A stretch of DNA of 64,000 bases from Ferrovibrio sp. (lineage in GTDB: Bacteria > Pseudomonadota > Alphaproteobacteria > Ferrovibrionales > Ferrovibrionaceae): contig NZ_JAOZVR010000112.1 in NCBI RefSeq assembly GCF_025869515.1, positions 1-64,000 of the forward strand, given 5' to 3'. Within the stretch, counting starts at the first letter, position 1, and each line of letters begins with the position of its first letter. A program made the translations under genes and the position numbers. The notes below the pieces were generated by a model that saw nothing but the letters and a program-made list of their open reading frames with translations, searched no databases and was not told where the DNA came from. Shown here piece after piece: positions 35,138-42,844 of the stretch.

Positions 35138-36304
35138 ATGACCAGCTTGAGCTTCGAGACCACGCGGCGGGTCTATTGCGAGCCGGGCGCCAGCGCCAAA
35201 CTGGGCGCCCTGATGGCCGACCTGGGCGCCAGCCGCGTGGTGCTGGTCACCGATCCGGGCGTGATGAAACTCGGCCTGCCGCAGGCCGGGCTGGACAGCC
35301 TGAAGGCCGCCGGGATCAGTGTCACCATCTACGACCGCACCGAGGCCGACCCGCCGGAAAAGCTGGTGCATGAGGCCGTCAAAGTGGCGAAGGACTTCAA
35401 AGCCGACGGCGTGATCGGCTTCGGCGGCGGCTCGTCGATGGATATCGCCAAGCTGGTCGCCTTCCTCCCCGTCGCCACGCAGCAGCTCAGCGAGGTTTAT
35501 GGTGTCGGCAATGCGCGCGGCAAACGCCTGCCGCTGATCCAGGTGCCCACCACGGCCGGCACCGGCTCGGAAGTCACCGGCATCGCCATCATCACGACAG
35601 GTGAATCTGAGAAGAAGGGCGTGGTCTCACCGCTGCTGCTGCCCGACATCGCCCTGCTCGATGCCGATCTCACGCTCGGCCTGCCGCGCTCCGTCACGGC
35701 GGCCACCGGCGTGGATGCCATGGTGCATGCCATCGAGGCCTATACCTCGAAGCACAAGAAGAACGCGATGTCGGATGCGCTGGGCCGCGAGGCGCTGCGG
35801 CTCCTGTCGAAAAACATCCGCACGGTGTGCTCGGCCGAAGGCGCGAAGGACCGCGCGGCGCGGTCCGAGATGTTGCTCGGCGCCATGCTGGCCGGCATGG
35901 CCTTCGCTAATGCGCCGGTGGCGGCGGTACATGCGCTGGCCTATCCCGTGGGCGGACATTTCCATGTGCCGCATGGCCTGTCGAATGCGCTGATGCTGCC
36001 GCATGTGCTGCGCTTCAACCTGGAGGTCGAAACCGCCGCCGGCCAGTATGCCGAACTGGCGCCGATCCTCCTTCCTGGTAAGAGTTTCAGCACGCCATCG
36101 ACGGGCGCCGGTGCATTGCTGGCCGAACTGGAAGCGATCATCGACGATGTGAAGCTGGAAAAGCGCCTCGCCCAAGTCGGCATCAGCCACAATCACCTGC
36201 CGATGCTGGCGAAGGACGCGATGAATCAGCAGCGCCTGCTGGTCAACAACCCGCGCGAGGTCGGTTACGACGACGCCCTGAAAATCTACGAGCAGGCCCT
36301 ATGA
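35138..36304 (+). CDS. Iron-containing alcohol dehydrogenase
   Basis: The 388-residue group III dehydrogenase starts after CCGGAGG. It has the NAD site GFGGGSSMDIAKL, PTTAGTGSEVTGIA and GVDAMVHAIEAYTS. The metal ligands lie in the Asp and His residues of AAVHALAYPVGGHFHVPHGLSNA. Substrates in the family range from short alcohols and 1,3-propanediol to maleylacetate. It overlaps the thioesterase start (ATGA), so the two are co-translated and may act on the same pathway. Confidence 0.92.
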   Translation: MTSLSFETTRRVYCEPGASAKLGALMADLGASRVVLVTDPGVMKLGLPQAGLDSLKAAGISVTIYDRTEADPPEKLVHEAVKVAKDFKADGVIGFGGGSSMDIAKLVAFLPVATQQLSEVYGVGNARGKRLPLIQVPTTAGTGSEVTGIAIITTGESEKKGVVSPLLLPDIALLDADLTLGLPRSVTAATGVDAMVHAIEAYTSKHKKNAMSDALGREALRLLSKNIRTVCSAEGAKDRAARSEMLLGAMLAGMAFANAPVAAVHALAYPVGGHFHVPHGLSNALMLPHVLRFNLEVETAAGQYAELAPILLPGKSFSTPSTGAGALLAELEAIIDDVKLEKRLAQVGISHNHLPMLAKDAMNQQRLLVNNPREVGYDDALKIYEQAL

Positions 36305-36747
36305 GCGATGCGAAAGATCCGCGCACCGAGACGCGCGACAACTACCGCCACAGCCTGCTGATTCCCACCCGGCTGTCGGATATCGACGTCTACCAGCATG
36401 TTAACAACGTGCAGTATTACGCGTATTTCGACACGCTGGTGAACGACTACATGATCCGCTTCGGCGGCCTCGACATGGTCGGCGATCCGGTCATCGGCCT
36501 GCTGGCGGAAAGCGGCTGCCGCTTCCACAAGTCGCTGAATTATCCCGAAACGGTGGAAGGCTGGCTTCGCACCACGAAACTCGGCAATTCCTCGGCGCGC
36601 CACGAGATCGCGCTGTTCCGCGCCAATGACCCGCATCCCGCCGCCACCGGGCATTTCGTGCATGTGTTTGTCGAGCGCGGCGTGCAGAAGCCGGTGCCGA
36701 TCCCGCCGCGCATCCGCGCGGCGCTGGAGAAGCTGCTGGTCGGTTAA
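36301..36747 (+). CDS. Acyl-CoA thioesterase, 4-hydroxybenzoyl-CoA/YbgC-type hotdog
   Basis: The 148-residue single hotdog domain has the catalytic segment DIDVYQHVNNVQYYAYFDTL, with the Asp and HVNN pattern of the YbgC/4HBT group, and ESGCRFHKSLNYP as the second conserved strand. It hydrolyses an acyl-CoA thioester; the acyl group is not predictable. It overlaps the alcohol dehydrogenase by 4 bp and is followed by a 392-bp non-coding stretch full of palindromes. Confidence 0.9.
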   Translation: MSDAKDPRTETRDNYRHSLLIPTRLSDIDVYQHVNNVQYYAYFDTLVNDYMIRFGGLDMVGDPVIGLLAESGCRFHKSLNYPETVEGWLRTTKLGNSSARHEIALFRANDPHPAATGHFVHVFVERGVQKPVPIPPRIRAALEKLLVG

Positions 36748-36754
36748 AACACTG

Positions 36755-37125
36755 CTGTCATGCCCGGCCAAGAAGCATTCCTGGGCCCGGGCATCCACGA
36801 GTTTCTTTTTCACGCGACAACTAGGCGTGGATGGCCGGGACAAGCCCGGCCATGACGAAGAGAGCGTGCGGCATGCCCACATCCCAATCCCATACTCGTC
36901 ATCCTTGGGCTTGTCCCGAGGATCTCAGGCAGAACGAACACGGATGTTCACGGCAGGCCCGGTGGGTCATCTCTCGCGGTGAGATGCGATGGATCCTCGG
37001 GTCAAGCCCGAGGATGACGGGTTTTATAGGGGCTGCAATCACCGTCTCTGCTTGCACGAGAAATAATCGTCATGCTCGGGCTTGACCCGAGCATCCACGA
37101 GTTTCTTAGTTTTACTAAGCGTGGC
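36755..37125. repeat. REP-like palindrome cluster 2 (five elements)
   Basis: The 392 bp between the thioesterase and the NTF2-like gene hold five copies of the palindrome seen at 28.4 kb: 36755-36799 (longer loop), 36826-36857, 36897-36927, 36990-37020 and 37068-37099, in alternating orientation. Stems change in a paired manner (ATGGCCGGG/CCCGGCCAT, ATCCTCGGG/CCCGAGGAT, ATGCTCGGG/CCCGAGCAT). The flank GCATCCACGAGTTTCTT occurs twice (36791 and 37091), each time answered by CGTGG, so elements come in head-to-head modules. A small stem CTTAGTTTTACTAAG lies at 37105-37119. No coding sequence is apparent. Confidence 0.88.
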
Positions 37126-37139
37126 ATGACGGGGCTCTC

Positions 37140-37538
37140 ATGAATTCTGAACTACAGGCTTTCTTCGACAGCTACCGCGCGGCCTTCGACCGGCTCGATG
37201 CTGCCGCCATCGCGGCGCATTTCGCCGTGCCGGGCATGCTGATCGATGGCGCGCCGCGGGTCTGGACGCGACCGGAGGATATCCTCGCCAATATGGTGGC
37301 GCTGGTCGCGTTGTATCGCGACGGCGGCTATGCCGGCGCGTCCTGCAGTCTCGCGGAGCTGTTGCTGCAGGGCGCGGATAATGCGGTGGCGAATCTGGTC
37401 TGGACGGTCGCGCGTCGCGAGGGTCTTGCGCCCTGGCGGTTTCGCACCGGCTACACGCTCCATCGCTTCGCGGATGGCTGGAAAATCGTGCTCTGCACGG
37501 CCTATGAGGAACGCGTAGCGCGCACCAGCGAAGCCTGA
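37140..37538 (+). CDS. NTF2/SnoaL-like small protein, unknown function
   Basis: The 132-residue protein has the cone-shaped NTF2-like pattern: an N-terminal helix FFDSYRAAFDRLDAAAIAAHF, a loop PGMLIDG, a helix with ILANMVALVALYRDGGY, and a sheet ending in YTLHRFADGWKIVLCTAYEE. SnoaL-like proteins include isomerases, dehydratases and non-enzymes; catalytic residues cannot be assigned. It directly follows the palindrome cluster with a GGGG ribosome site and converges on the DMT exporter. Confidence 0.75.
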   Translation: MNSELQAFFDSYRAAFDRLDAAAIAAHFAVPGMLIDGAPRVWTRPEDILANMVALVALYRDGGYAGASCSLAELLLQGADNAVANLVWTVARREGLAPWRFRTGYTLHRFADGWKIVLCTAYEERVARTSEA

Positions 37539-37547
37539 CGGCAGGCG

Positions 37548-38612
37548 CTAGCCGTGGCGGTGGTGATGATGGATATCCGGGTAATGCGGATGACGGTGGA
37601 TCAGCCGGGCATGCCGATGGACATGCACATGCGACTCGCCGGGCGGATCGTCCGGCGTATGCTCGTGCCGATGGTGCTCGTCATGCCGGTGGGCATGTTC
37701 ATGCACCAGTTCCTCATGGACATGATCGTGGTCGTGCCGTTCGGCCAGATGCAGATACAGTCCGATCCCCATCAGGATTGCCGCAATGCCAAGCCGGCCG
37801 GAGGCCGGCTCGCCGAAAGCCAGCACCGCGATGGCGGCGCCGATAAAGGGCGCCAGCGAGAAATACGCGCCGGTGCGCGCCGCGCCGAGATGACGCAGGC
37901 CATAGATGAACAGCACCAGGCTGACGCCGTAGCCCAGAAAGCCCAGCGCCATCGCCCCGGCGGCCATCGGCCACGAGGGGAAGGTCGCGCCCTGCCACTG
38001 GCTCAGGGCGATATTCACACCGCCGGCCACCAAGCCCTTCAGCATGGCGATCTGCACCGGATCGGCCGAGGACAGTTTGCGGGTCAGGTTGTTGTCGATC
38101 CCCCAGCAGAGGCAGGCCATGATGATCGCAACGATGCCCGTGTCGAAGCCGATCCCGCCGCCATCCCAGCTTAAGACCACCGCCCCGGCCAGAATCGCCG
38201 CCGCGCCCAGGCCGATTTTCAGATCGACATTCTCGCGGTAGACGATCCAGGCGATGGCAAGCGTTGCCAGGCCTTCCAGATTGAGCAGAAGCGCCGCAGT
38301 GGAGGCCGGCGTGGCGCTCAGTCCCAGCATCAGCAGCACCGGCCCGGCGACACCGCCGAACAGGATCACGGCCGCGAGCCAGCCGGCATCGCGCCGCCGC
38401 AGGGGCGCCTCCCGGCGCTCGCCGCCTTTCATGCGGGCGACAGTACGGATCGCGCCGAGGCCAAGGCCGACGCCGAGATAGAGCAGACCGGCCATCAGCC
38501 AGGGCGATACATCGCCGAGCAGCGATTTCGCCAGAGGCGTGCTGGCGCCGAACAGGGCCGCCGCGCCCAGGGCAAACCCGATGCCAGTCCAGTGCCGGGC
38601 GGCGGCCTGCAT
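37548..38612 (-). CDS. DMT (EamA) family transporter with a histidine-rich C-terminal tail
   Basis: The 354-residue protein starts MQAAARHWTGIGFALGA. It has ten predicted membrane helices in two EamA repeats (GFALGAAALFGASTPLAKSL and AIIMACLCWGIDNNLTRKL). After helix ten comes a hydrophilic tail of about 65 residues containing about 25 His (HDHDHVHEELVHEHAHRHDE and on). Such tails bind Ni, Co or Zn. Its partner is a CsoR/RcnR-family sensor 11 bp upstream. CnrT of Cupriavidus, linked to nickel export, is also a DMT protein. I infer a nickel or cobalt exporter; the 673-codon open frame reaching 39569 is read-through. Confidence 0.85.
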   Translation of the reverse strand: MQAAARHWTGIGFALGAAALFGASTPLAKSLLGDVSPWLMAGLLYLGVGLGLGAIRTVARMKGGERREAPLRRRDAGWLAAVILFGGVAGPVLLMLGLSATPASTAALLLNLEGLATLAIAWIVYRENVDLKIGLGAAAILAGAVVLSWDGGGIGFDTGIVAIIMACLCWGIDNNLTRKLSSADPVQIAMLKGLVAGGVNIALSQWQGATFPSWPMAAGAMALGFLGYGVSLVLFIYGLRHLGAARTGAYFSLAPFIGAAIAVLAFGEPASGRLGIAAILMGIGLYLHLAERHDHDHVHEELVHEHAHRHDEHHRHEHTPDDPPGESHVHVHRHARLIHRHPHYPDIHHHHRHG

Positions 38613-38623
38613 CCTTTGCCTCG

Positions 38624-38902
38624 CTACAGGTATTTGGTGATGTCCTTGAATTCTCGGATCGAGCTTTGCCGCTGTTTCGGCTGCGCACCTGCGGCCTGCT
38701 CCAGGCAGTGGTCGATGTGATCCTGGATCAGGGTCTTCTTCGCCTGCGATATGGCCTTCTCCACCGCGTGCAGCTGCTGCGCGATATCGAGGCAGTTGCG
38801 CCCGTCCTCGATCATGGCGGTGATGCTGCGCAGATGGCCTTCGGCGCGCTTCAGGCGCTTGGCGATCGCGGGATGGGTGGTGTGCAGGTGTTGCTCGCTC
38901 AT
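38624..38902 (-). CDS. CsoR/RcnR/InrS-family metal-sensing transcriptional repressor
   Basis: The 92-residue all-helical DUF156 protein has KRLKRAEGHLRSITAMIEDG and the metal site residues His5, Cys37, His62 and Cys66. This W-X-Y-Z set is H-C-H-C with the same spacing as the nickel sensor InrS (32, 25 and 4 residues apart). CsoR (copper) lacks the first His, and RcnR has His at the last position. The start MSEQHLHTTHP is chosen over a longer frame. It precedes the EamA exporter on the same strand and is divergent from the HupE/UreJ-like gene, with an operator between. Confidence 0.92.
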   Translation of the reverse strand: MSEQHLHTTHPAIAKRLKRAEGHLRSITAMIEDGRNCLDIAQQLHAVEKAISQAKKTLIQDHIDHCLEQAAGAQPKQRQSSIREFKDITKYL

Positions 38903-38913
38903 GTGGGGTATGA

Positions 38914-38932
38914 TATCCCCCCGGGGAGGATA
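38914..38932. promoter_or_regulatory. CsoR/RcnR-type operator between the repressor and HupE-like genes
   Basis: TATCCCCCCGGGGAGGATA is a 19-base near-perfect palindrome (one mismatched pair) with a G/C tract flanked by A/T. This is the layout recognised by CsoR, RcnR, FrmR and InrS tetramers. It sits 12 bp upstream of the repressor ATG and 28 bp upstream of the divergent HupE/UreJ-like gene, so one site could control both transcripts. Confidence 0.75.
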
Positions 38933-38960
38933 CGGCAAGCCAGCACGGAGACAGGCAGAT

Positions 38961-39650
38961 ATGCGCAATCTTGGTATCGCTCTGGCCGCGCTGGCGGCAT
39001 GGCTTATCGGATGGGCGCCGCCGGCACTCGCCCATGCCGTGGCCGAGGGCGACAAGGGCTATATCCAGGAAGTCAGCGGGGTTCTGCTGCTGCCGTTCAT
39101 GTATCTCGGCGCCAAGCATATGGTCACCGGCTACGACCACATCCTGTTCCTGCTCGGCGTGATCTTCTTCCTCTACCGGATGAAGCATATCGCCATTTAT
39201 GTCAGCCTGTTCGCGCTCGGCCATTCCGCCACGATGCTGCTGGGCGTCTATTTCGATTTCGGCATCAACAGCTACCTGATCGACGCCATCATCGGCGGCT
39301 CCATCGTCTACAAGGCGCTGGACAATCTCGGCGCTTTCCAGCGCTGGTTCGGCGTCCAGCCCGACACGAAACTGGCCACACTGGTTTTCGGCCTGTTCCA
39401 CGGCTTCGGCCTGGCCTCCAAGATCATCGACTATGACATCGCGCCCGATGGCCTGCTGCCGAATCTGCTGGCTTTCAACGTCGGAGTCGAAGTCGGCCAG
39501 TTGCTGGCGCTGGCGGCGATCCTGATTGTCATGGGTTTCTGGCGGCGCACGCCCAGCTTCCTGCACCATGCCTATACCGCCAATGTCGTGATGATGACGG
39601 CGGGCTTCGTACTGGTCGGCTATCAGCTGACCGGCTATTTCATGTCCTGA
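38961..39650 (+). CDS. HupE/UreJ-like membrane protein
   Basis: The 229-residue protein has a signal-type first helix (residues about 5-24, ending PPALAHA) and about six more helices. GAKHMVTGYDHILFLLGVIF and LFALGHSATMLLG carry His and Asp in helices, and HGFGLASKI is also conserved. This is the HupE_UreJ_2 type, linked to nickel or cobalt movement. Divergent transcription from the metal-sensing repressor supports a metal role; the direction of transport cannot be read. It is followed 17 bp later by a membrane-anchored protein. Confidence 0.88.
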   Translation: MRNLGIALAALAAWLIGWAPPALAHAVAEGDKGYIQEVSGVLLLPFMYLGAKHMVTGYDHILFLLGVIFFLYRMKHIAIYVSLFALGHSATMLLGVYFDFGINSYLIDAIIGGSIVYKALDNLGAFQRWFGVQPDTKLATLVFGLFHGFGLASKIIDYDIAPDGLLPNLLAFNVGVEVGQLLALAAILIVMGFWRRTPSFLHHAYTANVVMMTAGFVLVGYQLTGYFMS

Positions 39651-39667
39651 TCATAGAGGAGCCATCG

Positions 39668-40300
39668 ATGTATAACTCCGACCTGCCGACCCGCGCCGAA
39701 CTGCCGTCGACCGCGCAGCTGATCCGCTCCACCGTTATCGCCATTCTGGCCGCCGCCGCCATATTGGTGACCATCGTGCTGCCTGCCGAATACGCCATCG
39801 ATCCCACCGGCATCGGTCGCGTGCTGGGCCTCGCCGAAATGGGCGAGATCAAGCAGCAACTGGCGAAGGAAGCCGAGGAAGACCGGCGACGGGATCAGGA
39901 GCTTCTGCTGGATCGCCGCTCCGGCATCGGCAGCGCCATTGTCGCCCTGTTCGTCGGCACCGCGCACGCCCAGGCCGCGCCGGTCGTAGCGCGCAGCGAC
40001 GAAATGTCCGTGACGCTGAAGCCGGGCCAGGGCACCGAGATCAAGCTGGCAATGAAGCAGGGCGCCACAGTCAGCTATTCGTGGTCGGCCACGGGTGACG
40101 TCAATTACGACCTGCACGGCGACGGTTCCGGCAAGGAGACCAGCTACAAGAAGGGTCGCGGCGTGGCGAAGGATGAAGGCAGCTTCACCGCCGCTTTCGA
40201 TGGCAATCACGGCTGGTTCTGGCGCAACCGCACCCGCACTGATGTGACGGTGACGGTCAGGGCCAATGGCCAGTATGCGGCCATGAAGAAGGTCATGTAG
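39668..40300 (+). CDS. Membrane-anchored periplasmic protein of the metal locus
   Basis: The 210-residue protein has one membrane helix (residues about 18-42, STVIAILAAAAILVTIVLP), a charged helical linker (KQQLAKEAEEDRRRDQELL) and a hydrophobic stretch ending VGTAHAQAAPVV. A C-terminal beta-rich domain follows (MSVTLKPGQGTEIKLAMKQG to RTDVTVTVRANG). Proteins of this type travel with HupE/UreJ-like genes. A lipid- or metal-handling role is possible; none is shown. It is the second gene after the operator on the plus strand. Confidence 0.82.
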   Translation: MYNSDLPTRAELPSTAQLIRSTVIAILAAAAILVTIVLPAEYAIDPTGIGRVLGLAEMGEIKQQLAKEAEEDRRRDQELLLDRRSGIGSAIVALFVGTAHAQAAPVVARSDEMSVTLKPGQGTEIKLAMKQGATVSYSWSATGDVNYDLHGDGSGKETSYKKGRGVAKDEGSFTAAFDGNHGWFWRNRTRTDVTVTVRANGQYAAMKKVM

Positions 40301-40442
40301 CAATCAGCGCAGCTTTGCCGTCAGCCGTCCTGCGACATCGGTGACTGCTAATTTCGATCCCAAATTTTTGTCGTCCTCGCTATGCTGCGCGCAGGCAGGA
40401 TGCGCCGCTGCAGTCAGCGTGCGCGCGAGGGGAAGACGTCGC

Positions 40443-40631
40443 ATGCAGTTTCCGAAAATCACGCCGGCGCAACCGGGCACCTGGCGGATCGTTCTGGTCG
40501 GGCTGACCGCCGCCGCCGTGGCGGTGTTTGCCATCGCCGATAACGACCGTGTCTCGGCCGTGCTGGCCGGGGCGGCCCTGCTCGGCAGCGGCCTGCTGCT
40601 GGTGCTGCCGCTGCGCAAGCCGGCGCAGTAA
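40443..40631 (+). CDS. Small two-helix membrane protein, unknown function
   Basis: The ATG at 40443 (MQFPKITPAQPGTWRI) follows a GAGGGGAAG site. The 62-residue product has two hydrophobic segments, IVLVGLTAAAVAVFAIA and VLAGAALLGSGLLLVLPL, joined by DNDRVSA, and a basic end. No family is recognised. The frame is also open upstream to 40341 but that part lacks a ribosome site. Real but small; moderate confidence. Confidence 0.5.
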   Translation: MQFPKITPAQPGTWRIVLVGLTAAAVAVFAIADNDRVSAVLAGAALLGSGLLLVLPLRKPAQ

Positions 40632-40831
40632 GCGCCGGACCTCCGGCCGCCGCCGCGCGGCCATGGACATTGACTTTTTCCCGGCCCGATGTACCCTTAA
40701 TGTTCCGCTTGCCGGCCACCCGCTCCGGGCGCTGGCACGTGTCGCGCAGCCGGACGCCCGGGGGATGTCCTGAAAGCCCGGATGGCCTTAGAGACCGGTT
40801 CGGCTTTAAGACCGGTACTCGGGCGCCCGCA

Positions 40832-40939
40832 TTGGTCCCGGTTGGCTGGAATTGGCTCGCGTTGGCTCAGATTGGCTCGCGTTGGCTCGCACTGGCCCCG
40901 AACTGGCCCTGCCTGGCAGCGGATTGGCGGGCGATTGGC
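40832..40939 (+). repeat. Helically phased TTGGC/CTGGC array
   Basis: Eleven copies of (T/C)TGG(C/T) begin at 40832, 40842, 40852, 40862, 40872, 40882, 40892, 40903, 40913, 40924 and 40935, a mean spacing of 10.3 bp, which is close to one helical turn. The units are closest to ATTGGCTCGC / GTTGGCTCGC. The array fills much of the 350-bp gap between the small membrane protein and the ABC-2 permease stop; the rest of the gap (40632-40831) shows nothing I can name. It does not make a plausible protein. Confidence 0.75.
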
Positions 40940-40944
40940 CCGTC

Positions 40945-40964
40945 CTGGGCCGAAAATGGCCCAG
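40945..40964 (-). terminator. Stem-loop after the ABC-2 permease gene
   Basis: CTGGGCC (40945-40951) and GGCCCAG (40958-40964) are complementary with a 6-base loop, 18 bp beyond the permease stop on the minus strand. No clear T-run follows, so a weak or Rho-assisted terminator is the most that can be said. Confidence 0.4.
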
Positions 40965-40981
40965 TCCGGCTCAAATCCGGC

Positions 40982-41797
40982 TTATGGCCGCAGGCGATAG
41001 CCGCGTTTCAGCAGCAGGTAGCAGGCCACCCACAGGCCCAGCGCCACCAGGCCCAGCACGCTGCCGCCGAGCAGCACGTCGCCGTCGGTATGGCCGGTTA
41101 GGCCATAGCGGAAGCCGTCGATCATGAAGAAAAACGGGTTGGCATGGGCGGCGGCATACCAGAAGGGCGGCAGCTGCTGCACCGAGTAGAAGGTGCCGGA
41201 GAGAAACGCGAGCGGCGTGACGACGAAATTGGTCACCGCCGCCATATGGTCGAATTTCTGGCTCCACAGCCCGGCGAGAATGCCGATCAGGCTGAGGATC
41301 AGCGAGCCGGCCAGCACGAAATACAGCGCCGCCGCCGCGTCATGCAGGTGGATGGCGGCAAAGGGCCAGATCGCCAGCGCCACCGCCAGCGCCACCAGCA
41401 GGCCGCGCGTCACGCCGGCCAGCGCATAGGCGACCAGCAACTCGCCCGGGCTGATCGGCGGCATCAGCACGTCGACGATATTGCCCTGCACCTTGGAAAT
41501 CATGATCGAGGAGGAGGTGTTGGCGAAGGCATTCTGCGTCGTGGCCATCATGATCAGGCCCGGCGCCAGGAAATCCACGAAGGGCAGGCCGGCGACATGG
41601 CGCACGGCACCGCCGAGCGCCAGCGCGAAGACGGCGAAGAACAGCAGCGTCGTCACCATCGGCGCCAGCACGGTCTGCGTGATCACCTTGAGGAAGCGTT
41701 GCACTTCCTTGACATACAGCGTCCACAGGCCGAGCCAGTTGACCGGGCCGTAGGCGCGGGGCGCGAGCGTGGAGGGTGACGGGAGCGGGGCGGACAT
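40982..41797 (-). CDS. ABC-2 type transporter permease (NodJ/YadH-like)
   Basis: The 271-residue membrane protein has an N-terminal WTLYVKEVQRFLKVITQT segment and six helices. VDFLAPGLIMMATTQNAFANTS, ISPGELLVAYALAGVTRG and LAFLSGTFYSVQQLPPFW match the YadH/NodJ permease family. Such permeases export lipid-linked glycans, lipo-oligosaccharides or drugs. No partner ATPase gene is adjacent, which is unusual; the partner must be elsewhere. It is divergent from meaB with 60 bp between starts. Confidence 0.9.
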   Translation of the reverse strand: MSAPLPSPSTLAPRAYGPVNWLGLWTLYVKEVQRFLKVITQTVLAPMVTTLLFFAVFALALGGAVRHVAGLPFVDFLAPGLIMMATTQNAFANTSSSIMISKVQGNIVDVLMPPISPGELLVAYALAGVTRGLLVALAVALAIWPFAAIHLHDAAAALYFVLAGSLILSLIGILAGLWSQKFDHMAAVTNFVVTPLAFLSGTFYSVQQLPPFWYAAAHANPFFFMIDGFRYGLTGHTDGDVLLGGSVLGLVALGLWVACYLLLKRGYRLRP

Positions 41798-41857
41798 TGT
41801 GCTTGTCAGGCCTTCGGGCTGTTGTTCGGCCGTCTACATACCGCGTATGGTGCAGCG

Positions 41858-42844
41858 ATGCAAAAGCCCGCCGAATCAGCCGCGCCAGAAGACGCTCCCG
41901 GGGCGGTGCCCGAGGCCGTCCCGGACTGGCTGCCGGCCCTGCTGGCCGGCGACCGGGCCGCGCTCGCCCGGGCGATCACGGCGGTTGAAAACGAGACCGC
42001 CGATGCCCGTCTGGTATTGCAGGCGATCCGCGGCCGGCTCGGCCATGCCCTGGTGGTCGGCTTCACCGGCGCGCCGGGTGCCGGCAAGTCCACCCTGGTC
42101 TCGGCCTATGTCGGCGAGCTGCGCCAGCGCAGCCAGAGCGTCGGTGTCGTCGCCGTCGATCCGTCCTCGCCGCTCACCGGCGGCGCCATCCTGGGCGACC
42201 GCATCCGCATGAGCCAGCATGCCGCCGATCCCGGCGTCTTCATCCGCAGCCTGGCCAGCCGCGGCCATCTCGGCGGGCTCTCTCGCACGGCGGCGCGGGT
42301 GATCGATGTCTTCGATGCCTCGGGCCGCGACGTGGTGGTGGTGGAAACCGTCGGCACCGGCCAGTCGGAAGTCGAGATCGCCGAAATCGCCGATGTGCGC
42401 GTGGTGGTCAATGCGCCGGGCCTAGGCGACGACGTGCAGGCGATCAAGGCCGGCATCCTCGAAATCGCCGATGTGCTGGTGGTCAACAAATCCGACCTGC
42501 CCCTGGCCGAACGCTCCGCCCGCCAGCTTGCCGCCATGACCGCGCAGCGTGGTTCCGCTCCCGTGCCGGTGTTGCAGACCAGCGCCACGACCGGCAAGGG
42601 TATCGCCGAACTCGCCGACGCCATCGCCGCCATCGGCCGGCGCAAGCGGCCCGATCCGCGCGCCCGCACCCGCCGCCTGCTGCAGAATCTGGTGCTCGAC
42701 CGCCTGCGCCGCGGCCTCACCGACCTGCCGGCCGGCGAACTCGATACGCTGGCCGATGCGGTGCTGACCGGCCGGCTCGATATCGAGGCCGCCTCCCATC
42801 AGATCATCGACCTCCTGCTTTCCCGCCTCCCCAAACAGACGTGA
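41858..42844 (+). CDS. meaB: MeaB/ArgK-type G-protein chaperone of methylmalonyl-CoA mutase
   Basis: The 328-residue GTPase has Walker A GFTGAPGAGKSTL, the switch segment AVDPSSPLTGGAILGDRIRM, SLASRGHLGGLS, VVVETVGTGQSE and the base-specificity motif VNKSDL. MeaB loads and protects adenosylcobalamin on methylmalonyl-CoA mutase. The mutase genes are not in the window. The start MQKPAESAAP is preferred to one 12 codons upstream. Its stop overlaps the aminotransferase start (GTGA). Confidence 0.93.
   Translation: MQKPAESAAPEDAPGAVPEAVPDWLPALLAGDRAALARAITAVENETADARLVLQAIRGRLGHALVVGFTGAPGAGKSTLVSAYVGELRQRSQSVGVVAVDPSSPLTGGAILGDRIRMSQHAADPGVFIRSLASRGHLGGLSRTAARVIDVFDASGRDVVVVETVGTGQSEVEIAEIADVRVVVNAPGLGDDVQAIKAGILEIADVLVVNKSDLPLAERSARQLAAMTAQRGSAPVPVLQTSATTGKGIAELADAIAAIGRRKRPDPRARTRRLLQNLVLDRLRRGLTDLPAGELDTLADAVLTGRLDIEAASHQIIDLLLSRLPKQT

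Noticed and set aside
37548..39569. 673-codon version of the EamA transporter
   Set aside because: The extension covers the metal repressor and part of the HupE-like gene antisense; EamA homology begins at MQAAARHW.
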